DNA of 51,658 nucleotides from Propionibacteriaceae bacterium (GCA_017882685.1 JADGPA010000034.1:1-51658); one strand, 5' to 3'. Counted from the stretch's first letter, positions 43,321 to 51,658 are shown. Numbers and translations: made by a program. Notes: generated by a model from the sequence alone, not told the origin.

Positions 43321-44517
43321 TCAGCGCAGACGCAGCGCGAGGCCACGCACCTGGTAACCCTCGATCAGGTCGTCCCACGCGAGGCTGGGCTCGGTAACGA
43401 CCGTCGGCGTGCGGGCGAGCAACCGGGTGAGCAGCACGTCGGACTCCAGGATCGCGAGCGGCTGTCCGGGGCACTTGTGGGCACCGTCACCGAAGCTAAG
43501 CACGGCGGGGTTCACCCCAGCCGGGAGCGAACGGCCGGGGCAAACGCTCAGCGGCTCGTCGCCGACAGCCTCGGTGTCCGCGTTGGCGGGACGGATGCAG
43601 ACGTCGATCAGGTCCCCCGGCGCGACCGTGACCGTTTCGTCGCCCTCGGTGACGTCGAAAGCCCCCTGCACCCGGCGGTACAGGTGGCCGACCACGGGTT
43701 CCAGGCGGATGATCTCGTTCAGGATCGCGAACCGTTCGGCCTGCCCCGCCACCAGGTAGCGCTCCCGCAGTGGCTGATTGCCGAGCAGGTGCCAGGCGAC
43801 CATCGTGATGAACTCCCTCGTTGTCACCATGCCGGCCGTGCCGTAAGTGACGCACTCCACCAGGATGTCGGCGTTGGTGTACCCCTCTGCGATCAGGTGG
43901 CTGATCACGTCCTGGCGCGGCGCCTTCCGTCGTGCCCGGATGGCCGGCCGCACGTCGGCCACGTAGAACCGCACCACCGGCACCAGCCCGCTGACGGCGG
44001 CCTTCGCCCATTGCCGTGGGGTGCGGCCGAGATCGGGTCTGGTGATGTCGAAGGGCGGCTGGTTGAAGAAGGTCACCAGGCGGGCGGCCATGCGCCGCGC
44101 CGGGGAGTTGGTGAGTCCCACCACGTCGGCGGTCACCTCGACGCTGTAGTGCAGGGCCAGCTCGTCGAGGGCGAACGGCCCGCCGGCGGCAGCCTCGTCG
44201 AGCAGGGCTGCCGCGCAGGACTCCATGTGCGCGGTGTACCGCTCGGCGACAACGGCAGGGGCGAAGAACCGTCCCACTTTGCTGCGCTGCTCGTCGTGCA
44301 GCGGGCCGTCGGAGATCAGGATCGGGTGGTGCTTCAGGTAGCCCTTCGGGATGGCCTCGGCGGTGAACCCGGCCTGGGTCGTGAGGTCGCGGGCCCGCAG
44401 CACCTGCCGTGCCCCCGACACCGAGCGGACGCGCAGGACGTGTCCCTCGCGCTCGATGCGCGGCCCGTCGGGCTCACCGCTCCTTGTTGCGCGGCGCTGC
44501 GACGGCTCCCGCTGCAT
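43321..44517 (-). CDS. cytochrome P450
   Basis: A 398-residue soluble class I-type P450. The heme ligand is Cys349 in SFGDGAHKCPGQPLA, the I-helix oxygen motif AGMVTT is at 228-233, and ExxR is E268-R271 (LNEIIRLEP). GGGGGAGGG precedes the ATG. No ferredoxin or reductase gene is adjacent, and no biosynthetic cluster surrounds it, so the substrate cannot be guessed. The 57-base gap to the LuxR gene shows nothing notable. Confidence 0.95.
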   Translation of the reverse strand: MQREPSQRRATRSGEPDGPRIEREGHVLRVRSVSGARQVLRARDLTTQAGFTAEAIPKGYLKHHPILISDGPLHDEQRSKVGRFFAPAVVAERYTAHMESCAAALLDEAAAGGPFALDELALHYSVEVTADVVGLTNSPARRMAARLVTFFNQPPFDITRPDLGRTPRQWAKAAVSGLVPVVRFYVADVRPAIRARRKAPRQDVISHLIAEGYTNADILVECVTYGTAGMVTTREFITMVAWHLLGNQPLRERYLVAGQAERFAILNEIIRLEPVVGHLYRRVQGAFDVTEGDETVTVAPGDLIDVCIRPANADTEAVGDEPLSVCPGRSLPAGVNPAVLSFGDGAHKCPGQPLAILESDVLLTRLLARTPTVVTEPSLAWDDLIEGYQVRGLALRLR

Positions 44518-44576
44518 CCGGCCCTCCCCCTGTTGCTGACACAGGCTAGCGTCGCCAGCCACCGCCGCAGACGGCG

Positions 44577-45254
44577 TCAGGCCGGCAACACGTAGAAGTA
44601 GATGAGCAGGTAGTGCAGCAGGGCGCCGAGGACCACCATCAGGTGCCACAGCTCGTGGAAGCCGAACACGCCGGGCCACGGGTTGGGCTTCTCGATGACG
44701 AAGAAGACGAACCCGGCGCTGTAGACGATGCCGCCTGCCGCCATCAGCACCAGGGCCCCTGGCGGCAGGTCGGACGCCGCCCCCAGCAGAAGGACCGTCA
44801 TCCAGCCGAGTGCGATGTACAGGGTGTTGGTGACGTACTTCGGCACCTGGCGCCAGACCGAGCGCAGCACGATCCCGGACGCTGCGATCACCCAGACCGC
44901 GCCAAGGACCGCCCAGCCGTACACGTTCCGGAACAACACCAGCACCAGCGGTGTCAGCGAACCGGCGATCAGGAGGAACACCGAGTCGTAATCGAGGGTG
45001 CGCAGCACGGCGTTCACGCGGGGGCTTCCGTCGATCGCGTGGTGCAGGGCGCTGGACGCGAACAGGGCCACCAGCGAGAACCCGTAGACGCCGAGCGCGA
45101 CGATCTTCCAGGGATCCCCCTGCACGCCTGCCTGAGCGACGAGCAACCCCGCACCGGCAAGGGCGAAGCAGGCTGCACCCAGGTGCGAGATCGCGTTGAA
45201 GCGTTCGTCGGTGACGTGGATGCTGCCGTCCCGGCTTCGCTGAAGTGTTTCCAC
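44577..45254 (-). CDS. hemolysin III (PAQR family) membrane protein
   Basis: A 225-residue protein with seven membrane segments. Conserved PAQR/hemolysin III residues are visible: AISHLGAACFALAG, SSALHHAIDG, LDYDSVFLLIAGSLTPL and FGFHELWHLMVVLGALLHY, including the His/Asp set thought to hold zinc. Despite the name, hemolysis is not implied; the function is likely membrane-lipid or stress related. The GTG at 45254 has GGGAGG seven bases upstream. Confidence 0.92.
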   Translation of the reverse strand: METLQRSRDGSIHVTDERFNAISHLGAACFALAGAGLLVAQAGVQGDPWKIVALGVYGFSLVALFASSALHHAIDGSPRVNAVLRTLDYDSVFLLIAGSLTPLVLVLFRNVYGWAVLGAVWVIAASGIVLRSVWRQVPKYVTNTLYIALGWMTVLLLGAASDLPPGALVLMAAGGIVYSAGFVFFVIEKPNPWPGVFGFHELWHLMVVLGALLHYLLIYFYVLPA

Positions 45255-45343
45255 CAATCGTCCTCCCGGCTCGCTGATCAGTCGCGGGGCCAAGAACGGC
45301 TGGTCGAGAGCGGCTGCACCCAGTCTACCGAGCCGGGCCGGGG

Positions 45344-46135
45344 TCAGTTGCTGCGCCGGATGCCGCGGATGCCGACCCACAGGCCGAGGGCTGCCAACGC
45401 GAGGGCCGAGACGATGCCCCACAACACGACCGTGTTGCCGAACTGGCCGGCGAACAGGGCGCGCTCGGCCTGCACCACCCAATTGATCGGGTTCACGGCC
45501 GAGACCGCCCGCATCCAGCCGGGGGCAGCATCCAGCGGAAGCAGCATGCCCGACAGGATCAGCAGCGGGAAGATCAGCGTCTGCTGCACGCCCCAGAACA
45601 GCCATTCGCGATCCTTCGTCGCCAGGGCAAGGGCGTAGGACAGCGAGCCGAGCCCGACGCCGAAGACGGCCAGCAGCACCAGTCCGACGAGCATGCCGGC
45701 AAGGTGCGGCGCGAAGCCGAACGGCCACGCGATGGCCACGATCACCAGCGACTGCACGATGATCGGTGCGATCTCCTTCAAGGCCCGTCCCACCAGCAGC
45801 GACGACCGTGCCAGCGGGGCAACGAGGGTGCGCTCGTGGGAGCCGGTCATCATCTCGTACTGCAGGTTGGAACCCGTCGCGCCGGTGCCGAACAGCACGA
45901 TCATCACCAGCGTCCCGGGCACGAACCAGGCCAAGGTCTCCGCGGTGGAGGCGCCCGACTGCCCGATCAACAGCGGGGCGAACAGGCCGAGGAAGACAAG
46001 GGGCTGCACGAGGCTGAAGATCAGCGTGAACGGGTCGCGCGCGATCGGCCTGAGTTCGCGGGTGAGGACGTGCCCGGTGTCGGTCGCGGCGTTGCCGGCC
46101 ACGACGGCCCGGCGGGATTCGGTGAAGGCGGTCAT
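45344..46135 (-). CDS. ABC-2 type transporter permease
   Basis: A 263-residue permease with six membrane segments (LTRELRPIARDPFTLIFSLV, TLVMIVLFGTGATG, LVGLVLLAVFGVGLGSLSYAL, LIFPLLILSGMLLPLD) typical of DrrB-like exporters. The ATG overlaps the ATPase stop (ATGA). With the ATPase it should form a 2+2 exporter of a drug, lipid or glycan; the substrate is unknown. The terminal IRGIRRSN is cytosolic and basic. Confidence 0.93.
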   Translation of the reverse strand: MTAFTESRRAVVAGNAATDTGHVLTRELRPIARDPFTLIFSLVQPLVFLGLFAPLLIGQSGASTAETLAWFVPGTLVMIVLFGTGATGSNLQYEMMTGSHERTLVAPLARSSLLVGRALKEIAPIIVQSLVIVAIAWPFGFAPHLAGMLVGLVLLAVFGVGLGSLSYALALATKDREWLFWGVQQTLIFPLLILSGMLLPLDAAPGWMRAVSAVNPINWVVQAERALFAGQFGNTVVLWGIVSALALAALGLWVGIRGIRRSN

Positions 46136-47160
46136 GAACGCGCTCCGCTCAGCTGGGTTTCTGCCTGGGTTTCCGGGTCTTCCGCGGGTTCGCCTTCCCC
46201 GGCCTCGCGCAGGGTGCGTCCGGTGAGGGCGAGGAAGACGTCGTCGAGGGTGGGCGGGACGCCGCTGGCACGCGCAACGGAGATGCCGGCTGCGTCGAGG
46301 GCACGGACGAGGCTGGGCAGGAGCGCGTCCCCTGCCGATGCGGTGAGCTCGACAACGGCCGGTTCGGGGTGCCGCACCGGTCGTCTGGTCTGCTGCCCGA
46401 TGATCCCTGCCGCGCGCTGCGCCTCGCCATCGTTGGTGAAGCCGAACCTGAGCTGGTCGCCGGCGAGGTTCGCCTTGAGCGCTGCAGCGGTGTCGTCGGC
46501 GATCACGCGACCGCGGTCCATCACCATCACCCGCTCGGCGTACCGGTCGGCCTCCTCGAGGTAGTGGGTGGTGAGGAACACGGTGGTGCCGTGGTCGGCG
46601 CGCAACGTGAGGATGTGCTCCCACAGGTTGGCGCGGCTCTGCGGGTCGAGGCCCGTGGACGGCTCGTCGAGGAACAGCAGCCTCGGGGCGTGCATGAGGC
46701 CCAGCGCGATGTCGAGGCGCCGTTTCTGACCGCCGGACAGCCGCTGGACGGTCTGGGTCGCGAAGCCACCCATGCCGAGGGACTCGATCAGCTCGTCGGC
46801 CCGCTTCCGGGCGGCCGGGCGGGTCATCCCGTAGAAGGCGCCCTGACTGACGAGTTCGTCGCGGGAGCGTTGCGCGAAGCTTCCGCTGGTGAGCTGGCCG
46901 ACGTAGCCGATCCGTGCCCGCACCTTGCCGGGTTCGCGCAGGATGTCGTGGCCGACCACCCGCGCGGTTCCCGAGGTGGGTGGGATCAGGGTGGTGAGCA
47001 TGCGCAGGCTCGTGGACTTGCCCGCGCCGTTCGGTCCGAGGAAGGCGACCAGTTCCCCGCTGTCGACGCTGAAGGTCAGGTCGACGACAGCTTCCACCGC
47101 CGTCTTCTTGACGGTGAATCGCTTGGTGAGACCGTGGGCTTCGATGATCGGTGTGCTCAT
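46132..47160 (-). CDS. ABC transporter ATP-binding protein (DrrA-like)
   Basis: A 342-residue ATPase. Walker A is GPNGAGKST (42-50), the signature is RLSGGQKRRLDIALGL, and Walker B LLFLDEPSTGLDPQSR precedes the H-loop (FLTTHYLEE). The extra ~100 residues at the C-terminus, including VPPTLDDVFLALTGRTLRE, are typical of DrrA-type exporters. It is the first gene of the pair and diverges from a WYL regulator; TAGGCT lies six bases upstream of its ATG. Confidence 0.95.
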   Translation of the reverse strand: MSTPIIEAHGLTKRFTVKKTAVEAVVDLTFSVDSGELVAFLGPNGAGKSTSLRMLTTLIPPTSGTARVVGHDILREPGKVRARIGYVGQLTSGSFAQRSRDELVSQGAFYGMTRPAARKRADELIESLGMGGFATQTVQRLSGGQKRRLDIALGLMHAPRLLFLDEPSTGLDPQSRANLWEHILTLRADHGTTVFLTTHYLEEADRYAERVMVMDRGRVIADDTAAALKANLAGDQLRFGFTNDGEAQRAAGIIGQQTRRPVRHPEPAVVELTASAGDALLPSLVRALDAAGISVARASGVPPTLDDVFLALTGRTLREAGEGEPAEDPETQAETQLSGARS

Positions 47161-47222
47161 GCGACAAGCCTAAATAGCAATGCGGACAGTTTCAGTCCTC
47201 AATCTGCAGCAGACTTGCGGGT
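47161..47222. promoter_or_regulatory. divergent promoter region between the ABC exporter and the WYL regulator
   Basis: The 62-base gap holds TAGGCT (complement of 47167-47172) placed six bases before the ABC ATPase ATG, so that side looks leaderless. GGAC-N7-GTCC (centred near 47191) is a weak palindrome between the genes and a possible WYL operator. No clear ribosome site precedes the regulator either. Confidence 0.4.
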
Positions 47223-48185
47223 ATGTCGGACACCACGTCGCGAGCACTGTCGATGCTCAACCTGCTTCAGACCCACCGGCACTGGCCAGGGTCGGAACTT
47301 GCCGACCGCCTCGGCGTGACGGAGCGGACGGTGCGCCGCGACATCGAGCGGCTGCGCGAACTGGGCTACCGGATCGAGTCGACGCCCGGCGCCGCCGGCG
47401 GCTACCGGCTGGAGGCCGGCTCGGCCGTCCCGCCGCTGCTGCTGACCGACGACGAAGCCGTGGCGATGGCCATCGGCCTGCGGATAGCCGCTGCCCAGCG
47501 GCTGGTGGACGGCCACGACACCACCCTCACTGCCCTTGCGAAGCTGGAGCAGGTGCTTCCCTCACCCCTGCGGCGTCGGGTGAACGCGCTGGCAAACGCC
47601 GTGCAGCCGGCCGGGATCCGCACCGGCGCTGCCGTCTCACCCGAGGTGCTCGGTGAGCTGGCCCTGGCCTGCCGTGATCACGAGCGGGTGCGGTTCAGCT
47701 ACACCGCAGGGACCGGGGAGGAAAGCCGACGCCGGGTCGAGCCCTACGCCCTCGCGCCGGCCGATCGGCATTGGTACCTGGTCTGTTGGGATGTCGACCG
47801 GGGCGATTGGCGCACATTCAGGATCGACCGCCTCAGTGACGTCGAGCACACCCGGGCGCGGTTCGAGCCTCGTGCGCTGACGCCGGAGGAAATCGCGGAA
47901 CGCGTCCGCGCCGCCCGCTCGTGGGGGAAGCGGGCAGGCGAGGTCGTCGCAGTGATGGACCTCCCGCTTGACCAGATGGTGGCGTACTTCGGCCCGTGGG
48001 GGAAGGGAGCCGAAGCCGTGGATCCCGGTCATACCCGCTGGCCCGTCGGCGGTGGCAGTGCGCGCGAGACCATGGGCGGGCTGTCCTGGATTCCCGCCGG
48101 CGTGGAGTACACCACCAACCTGGGAGAGCCGGAGCGTTCCGAGCTGCGGGAGATCCTTGCCCGCATGCTGCGGGCACTGGCCTGA
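47223..48185 (+). CDS. WYL-domain transcriptional regulator (YafY type)
   Basis: A 320-residue regulator: an N-terminal DeoR-like helix-turn-helix (LADRLGVTERTVRRDIERLRE), a GYRIESTPGAAGGYRLEAG wing, and a WYL domain at about 140-220 (VRFSYTAGTGEESRRRVEPY, HWYLVCWDVDRGDWRTFRIDR) that usually binds a nucleotide or other ligand. Its divergence from the ABC exporter suggests it controls that operon and itself. Confidence 0.93.
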   Translation: MSDTTSRALSMLNLLQTHRHWPGSELADRLGVTERTVRRDIERLRELGYRIESTPGAAGGYRLEAGSAVPPLLLTDDEAVAMAIGLRIAAAQRLVDGHDTTLTALAKLEQVLPSPLRRRVNALANAVQPAGIRTGAAVSPEVLGELALACRDHERVRFSYTAGTGEESRRRVEPYALAPADRHWYLVCWDVDRGDWRTFRIDRLSDVEHTRARFEPRALTPEEIAERVRAARSWGKRAGEVVAVMDLPLDQMVAYFGPWGKGAEAVDPGHTRWPVGGGSARETMGGLSWIPAGVEYTTNLGEPERSELREILARMLRALA

Positions 48186-48256
48186 GGTTGCCCTGCCAGC
48201 CGTGGCCACTCCGGAGTGCTTCTCGATTCCTGCTGATCCAGGCGCGGCCGAACGGG

Positions 48257-48493
48257 TTACTGCGGGTCGGGGGTCTCCCCGTTCGCCACTTCCTCCACCC
48301 AGTCGACCGCGGCATCGGACAGGTAGAAGCCTTCCGGCCCGACTTCGCCCACCCACCAGGCATCCTTCGCGACCGTGCCGCCGGCAGCAACGATGTCGTC
48401 GACGACTTCGACGGGCACCGCGTCGCCGTTGTTGTCGATCAGCCACTCACGAGACCCCGGTTGCAGGTTCGGCCACCACGCTTCGATGCTCAT
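48257..48493 (-). CDS. small acidic protein of unknown function, 78 aa
   Basis: A soluble protein rich in Trp, Glu, Asp and Val: EAWWPNLQPGSREWLIDNNGD, then EVVDDIVAAGGTVAKDAWW and GFYLSDAAVDWVEEVANGE. The pattern, with paired Trp and a conserved NNG, is one I have seen in other actinobacterial small proteins without an assigned function. It converges on the WYL gene and lies just downstream of pirin on the same strand. Confidence 0.78.
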   Translation of the reverse strand: MSIEAWWPNLQPGSREWLIDNNGDAVPVEVVDDIVAAGGTVAKDAWWVGEVGPEGFYLSDAAVDWVEEVANGETPDPQ

Positions 48494-48534
48494 GGCTCAT
48501 TCTCACCCCCGGCGGGACGCAGGGGCCATAGTCG

Positions 48535-49515
48535 CTACTGGCGTCCGCGGCGGAACCGGCGCTTGAGCCGCAGGTCGGCCGGGAGCGGCGGAGCGGCGAG
48601 GCGCTGGGTGGCTCCGCGGTAGCCGGCCACCCGCCCGAAGCGGTCGTCGGGGGCATCGTTCCACTCCTGGCGCAGGGCGAGGATGTCCTCGTGGCTGCGA
48701 CCGATGAAGTTCCACCACATCACGACGCCCTCGTCGAACGGCTCCCCGCCCAGCAGCATGATGCGAGCCGGGCCGTCGGTCGGGTTGGTGAGCCGCAGGT
48801 GGTCGACACCGGCGTCGCGGACGCCCAACACGGTGCGGTCGAGCCGGACGCTGTCGAAGTCAACATGCCCGGTGTCAACAAGGACGCCGTGCTCGAAGGC
48901 CGGGTTGACCGCCATTTCCCAGGTGGCGCCGGGGTCGAGGACGACCTCAGCTCCCAACAGCGGGGTCTCGGTGTGCACAGGCGAGGCGGCGCCGTCGAGG
49001 CTGCCGATCAGGATCCGGGCGCGGGCACCCGCCACGTCCAGCGCCTCAGGGGTGTGGTGCTGGAACTCGCGCACCAGGTCCTTGCTGGCGTCGGGCAGCA
49101 CCACCCAGAGCTGGACCCCATGCAGCACGTCGCTTGCGGGGGTGGACACCTCGGAGTGGGCGATCCCGTGGCCGGAGGTCATCAGGTTCACCTCGCCGGG
49201 ACGCACCATGGCGTGCACCCCGCCGGAATCCCGGTGCTCGATCTCGCCGTCGAACAGCCAGCTGACCGTCTGCAGGCCGGTGTGCGGGTGCGGCGGTACG
49301 TCCATGCAGATGCCGCGCTCGGGCCCGTAGTGGTCGACGAAGCACCAGGCGCCCACGAACGAGCGACGCAGGGACGGGAGCGTCCGGCGCACCTTCAGGG
49401 CGTCCTCCCCGCCGAGTTGCACGTCCTTGGGTTCGATCAGCTGGACGTGCTCGAAGTCATGTTCGGACGGCAGGCCGCAATCGAGGATCTCCGACCTGGT
49501 TTCGGTGTTGCTCAT
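48535..49515 (-). CDS. pirin family protein
   Basis: A 326-residue bicupin. The N-terminal cupin holds the metal site (PPHPHTGLQTVSWLFDGEI then SGHGIAHSE) and the C-terminal half a second degenerate cupin (IMLLGGEPFDEGVVMWWNFI). Pirins act as quercetinases or redox-sensing co-regulators; which applies here is unknown. GGGGAGG precedes the ATG, and the 48-base gap to the DUF6054 start holds nothing notable. Confidence 0.93.
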   Translation of the reverse strand: MSNTETRSEILDCGLPSEHDFEHVQLIEPKDVQLGGEDALKVRRTLPSLRRSFVGAWCFVDHYGPERGICMDVPPHPHTGLQTVSWLFDGEIEHRDSGGVHAMVRPGEVNLMTSGHGIAHSEVSTPASDVLHGVQLWVVLPDASKDLVREFQHHTPEALDVAGARARILIGSLDGAASPVHTETPLLGAEVVLDPGATWEMAVNPAFEHGVLVDTGHVDFDSVRLDRTVLGVRDAGVDHLRLTNPTDGPARIMLLGGEPFDEGVVMWWNFIGRSHEDILALRQEWNDAPDDRFGRVAGYRGATQRLAAPPLPADLRLKRRFRRGRQ

Positions 49516-49592
49516 CGCGCCTCCCCGGATGTCGCCAGCCTATTCGCCGCGTCGATGCCATCATGAGGCTCAGATCCCGGATCGGAGCGCGC

Positions 49593-49937
49593 GTGGCCAA
49601 GTACGAGAAGACCTTCGAAGGCGACCTCGACCAGTTCCTGGTGGCCGTGGACGCGTCCATCGTCGACCAGAGTGCGACGGCCAGCATCGTGGACAGCAGC
49701 GACGTGATGGTCGGGGCGACCCGGGTGGCGGTGCGGGTCTACGAGCGGTACAGCAGCCTCGGCGGGAACCGGGTGAGCCTGAATCTGACCACCGCCGCCT
49801 GCGACGGCTGGGTGTTCGCGAGCGCCATCACGTCCGGCGGTAGCCAGGCCATGTTCTTCAAGGTCAACACGGTCGGTGAGGAGTCGTTCCTCGAGGCGGC
49901 GATCGTCGCCATCCAGACCGCAGCGGGCGAAAGGTAG
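49593..49937 (+). CDS. DUF6054 family protein
   Basis: A 114-residue protein. AKYEKTFEGDLDQFLVAVD, VRVYERYSSLGGNRVSLNL, FASAITSGGSQAMFFKVNT and GEESFLEA match DUF6054. The fold is an alpha/beta one without membrane segments; the function is unknown. I chose GTG 49593, with GGAG five bases upstream; ATG 49563 would add ten residues and has no ribosome site. Confidence 0.85.
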   Translation: MAKYEKTFEGDLDQFLVAVDASIVDQSATASIVDSSDVMVGATRVAVRVYERYSSLGGNRVSLNLTTAACDGWVFASAITSGGSQAMFFKVNTVGEESFLEAAIVAIQTAAGER

Positions 49938-49939
49938 CC

Positions 49940-50701
49940 TCAGCCGACGCGCACACGGCTGCCCGCGCCCAGATCGGTGCCGGAGACCTCGGTCACCGCG
50001 GACTCGGGCACGCCACCGCCAGGCTGGTCGGGGAAGTCGAACAAGCCGAGGATGAGCATCATCGGGTAGTCCGGCGCCTGGTCGCAGACCCGAGTCGTGG
50101 CGCCGTCGATGCTGAAGGTGACGCAGCCCGCACGCCAATCGGCCTGGTAGGTGTGCGGCTGGCCGACGTCGATCACCCGCTGCTCAGCGGCGAAATCCTC
50201 GCGCAGCGCCGGGTCACGGAAGTTGTGGATGCCCTGGCCGACGGCCGCGGTCCCGTCGGCGACCGTGTTGCCGAACACCTCCATCAGGCAGATCTCGCCA
50301 CACCGCTCGGGGCGGTCCTCGAGCCCGACCATCCACGCGGAGAACATCGAACGGGGCGTCAGGCGGGCCGTGCAGGTGACGGCGATCGTGCCGAAGTGGG
50401 GCACGAAACCCATCAGGGTCGGTTGCTCCTCCCGCACCACCAGACCTTCGCGGAACGGCTGCTGGGCCTCATGCGACCCGACCGGTCCGGAGCGGTTGGC
50501 GCTGTGGATTCCTGACACCCGCAGTGGCGTCGGATGCTCATCGGGACACCACAGTTGCTGGCCATAGGGGATCGAGAGCACGAGGCCGTGTGCGCCGACC
50601 GAATAGCTCGCAGCCGCGGCGTCCCGTGAGCTCCACGCTGAAAGGTAGCTGTCGGTCCAGACGGACGGGTCGAGGCGCTCGAAGCGCTCCCTGAACTCCA
50701 T
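49940..50701 (-). CDS. intracellular GH16/concanavalin-like protein with degenerate catalytic motif
   Basis: A 253-residue beta-rich protein. WTDSYLSAWSSRDAAAASY, TARLTPRSMFSAWMVGLED, RPERCGEICLMEVFG, HTYQADWRAGCVTFSIDG and a terminal FDFPDQ resemble the GH16 jelly roll. The catalytic ExDxxE appears as EICLME, so the middle Asp is lost. No signal peptide is present, so it is cytosolic. Function unknown; a lectin-like role is a reasonable guess. ACGGTA complement (TACCGT) lies six bases before the ATG. Confidence 0.75.
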   Translation of the reverse strand: MEFRERFERLDPSVWTDSYLSAWSSRDAAAASYSVGAHGLVLSIPYGQQLWCPDEHPTPLRVSGIHSANRSGPVGSHEAQQPFREGLVVREEQPTLMGFVPHFGTIAVTCTARLTPRSMFSAWMVGLEDRPERCGEICLMEVFGNTVADGTAAVGQGIHNFRDPALREDFAAEQRVIDVGQPHTYQADWRAGCVTFSIDGATTRVCDQAPDYPMMLILGLFDFPDQPGGGVPESAVTEVSGTDLGAGSRVRVG

Positions 50702-50707
50702 GACCCG

Positions 50708-50713
50708 ACGGTA
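50708..50713 (-). promoter_or_regulatory. putative -10 element of a leaderless GH16-like gene promoter
   Basis: TACCGT on the minus strand, six bases from the ATG. Confidence 0.35.
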
Positions 50714-50767
50714 CCGACGCCTCCGTCCCCGCGGTAAGTGGGAAGGAGTACCGGGTCCGGCGGGCCG

Positions 50768-51565
50768 TCACCGAAGCGTGTGGGCGGCGATCGTGGCAGT
50801 AGTCCAGTGCATGGTGAACCGGCCGCCGGCGCGGTCGATCACCTGGCCGATCCCCTCGAGGAGCGCCTGTTGGCGTTGCGGGTCGATGCGGCTGAAGCCT
50901 CCGGAGGTCGGTACGTGGTCGAGCCAGGCGTCGCGGGTGTAGTCCAGGTCCCAATCGAAGCGCCAGATCTCCGGCTCGCCGAAGCCGCCGGCGACACGCA
51001 GGCCGTCGGCCGCCTTGTCGAGGAAGGCGTCGTAGGCACGGCCGGCGCGGTCTCCCGCGCTGTAGGCGGGGAACTCCGGGACGACGCGTCTGAATACCTC
51101 GGCGAACCCTTCGTCGAGTTCGCGGGGTGCCTGTGCAACGTTCCAGAACAGGGCCAGCAGGCCGCCGTCGACCAGCGCTTCCCCGGCTTTGGCTGCGCCC
51201 TTGACCGGGTCGACCCAGTGCCAGGTCATGCCTGCGACGGCCGCGTCGAAACGGCGTCCGGCGGGCTCCCAGGCTTCGATGGTCGCCACCTCGACCGGGA
51301 CGCCGGTAGCGCTCGCGCGCTCGGCCATCCTCGCGTCCGGATCGATGCCGAGCACGGTGCAGCCGCGCTGCAGGAACTGCCGGGCAACGATGCCGGTGCC
51401 AACGCCGATGTCGAGCACGTTGGTGCCAGGCGATTCCGCGAGCACCGTGTCGATCAGCGCGTCCGGGTAGCTGGGACGGGCCCGGTCGTAGCGCTCGGCG
51501 TCAGTGCCGAACGACTCGGCGACCTCCCGGGCGAGGTGGGAATCCTCAGGACGCGCTGTAGTCAT
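50768..51565 (-). CDS. class I SAM-dependent methyltransferase
   Basis: A 265-residue methyltransferase. Motif I is VLDIGVGTGIVARQFLQRG, the acidic SAM ribose loop VLGIDPDARMAE, and AAVAGMTWHWVDP is a Trp-rich motif common in Methyltransf_11/25 proteins of Actinobacteria. The C-terminal half is a lid of unknown substrate. GGAGG precedes the ATG. It is followed by the GH16-like gene on the same strand, 66 bases away. Confidence 0.92.
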   Translation of the reverse strand: MTTARPEDSHLAREVAESFGTDAERYDRARPSYPDALIDTVLAESPGTNVLDIGVGTGIVARQFLQRGCTVLGIDPDARMAERASATGVPVEVATIEAWEPAGRRFDAAVAGMTWHWVDPVKGAAKAGEALVDGGLLALFWNVAQAPRELDEGFAEVFRRVVPEFPAYSAGDRAGRAYDAFLDKAADGLRVAGGFGEPEIWRFDWDLDYTRDAWLDHVPTSGGFSRIDPQRQQALLEGIGQVIDRAGGRFTMHWTTATIAAHTLR

Positions 51566-51616
51566 GCGCCATCCTCCACCTGAATCAGGCTGGCTCAGGG
51601 CTGCCCCTCGCCGAAC

Positions 51617-51622
51617 TAGGCT
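51617..51622 (+). promoter_or_regulatory. putative -10 element of a leaderless promoter for the last gene
   Basis: TAGGCT followed by six bases and the ATG at 51629. Confidence 0.35.
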
Positions 51623-51628
51623 CGCCTC

Positions 51629-51658
51629 ATGAGTCGCGCAGGCCTTGTTCTCGTCACC
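51629..51658 (+). CDS. N-terminal start of an unidentified protein (truncated by the window)
   Basis: Ten codons from an ATG, MSRAGLVLVT, run off the end of the window. A TAGGCT hexamer six bases upstream supports the start. The hydrophobic strand followed by T could begin a nucleotide-binding fold, but ten residues are too few to name anything. Confidence 0.4.
   Translation, partial: MSRAGLVLVT

Noticed and set aside
48207-48218. CACTCCGGAGTG palindrome between the WYL gene and the small acidic gene
   Set aside because: Short, loop-less, with no T-run; not convincing as a terminator or operator.

Overview
The window is about 51.7 kb of very GC-rich DNA, densely packed with short intergenic gaps and many ATGA/TGATG gene overlaps. 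It encodes typical Actinobacteria markers: a WhiB protein, the DUF3499, DUF3039 and DUF2017 families, a TIGR03089-type protein, an IdeR/DtxR-type iron box and many apparently leaderless genes. It is a chromosomal segment from an actinobacterium, possibly Propionibacteriales; that finer placement is inference. No rRNA, tRNA, CRISPR array, transposase or phage gene was seen.

Region 1 (1-10.4 kb) is a housekeeping block. rph-rdgB-thyA form one overlapping minus-strand unit, followed by a small Cys-rich protein gene behind a CsoR/CstR-like operator, murI, feoABC under an iron box, and clpS-DUF2017. Diverging from clpS are pncB and an unusual nicotinamidase-DUF1349 fusion, then arfB. The order pncB<>clpS-DUF2017 ... 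murI ... rph-rdgB matches the mycobacterial Rv1330c-Rv1341 region as I remember it, but feoABC sits where mec-cysO-cysM is found there.

Region 2 (10.4-21.9 kb) is accessory: an ECF sigma factor with a membrane META-domain partner, a WS/DGAT acyltransferase next to a universal stress protein and an ArsB/SLC13-type permease, a rhomboid-like membrane protein, a DMT transporter, malQ, a MarR regulator with an operator at its own promoter, an MFS transporter, DUF3039 and a SixA-type phosphatase.

Region 3 (21.9-39.5 kb) is a cell-envelope and mannose-nucleotide block: ahcY, a thiolase-like protein without the nucleophilic cysteine, a P-loop kinase-like protein, a CDF transporter, a TobH-like SIS protein, a Trm112-like protein, phosphomannomutase, DUF3499, a Zincin_1-like protein, DUF5719, a very large membrane glycosyltransferase, whiB, a membrane protein, mannose-1-phosphate guanylyltransferase, TIGR03089, a Tat/lipobox serine hydrolase and an LCP ligase. 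Together they point to GDP-mannose supply for envelope glycans and their attachment to the wall. The order resembles Mycobacterium sahH...Rv3268, minus manA and fbiAB.

Region 4 (39.7-51.66 kb) is more variable: a frameshifted GNAT gene, a DUF4242 gene plus a large LuxR-family ATPase regulator behind a palindrome cluster, a cytochrome P450, a hemolysin III protein, an ABC exporter diverging from a WYL regulator, a small acidic protein, pirin, DUF6054, an intracellular GH16-like protein with a degenerate active site, a methyltransferase and a truncated last gene.

The main patterns across the window are a TANNNT element 6-8 nt before the start codon of at least 14 genes (leaderless promoters) and intergenic hairpins that share a CCGA(C/G)TTGTCAGA-like core.
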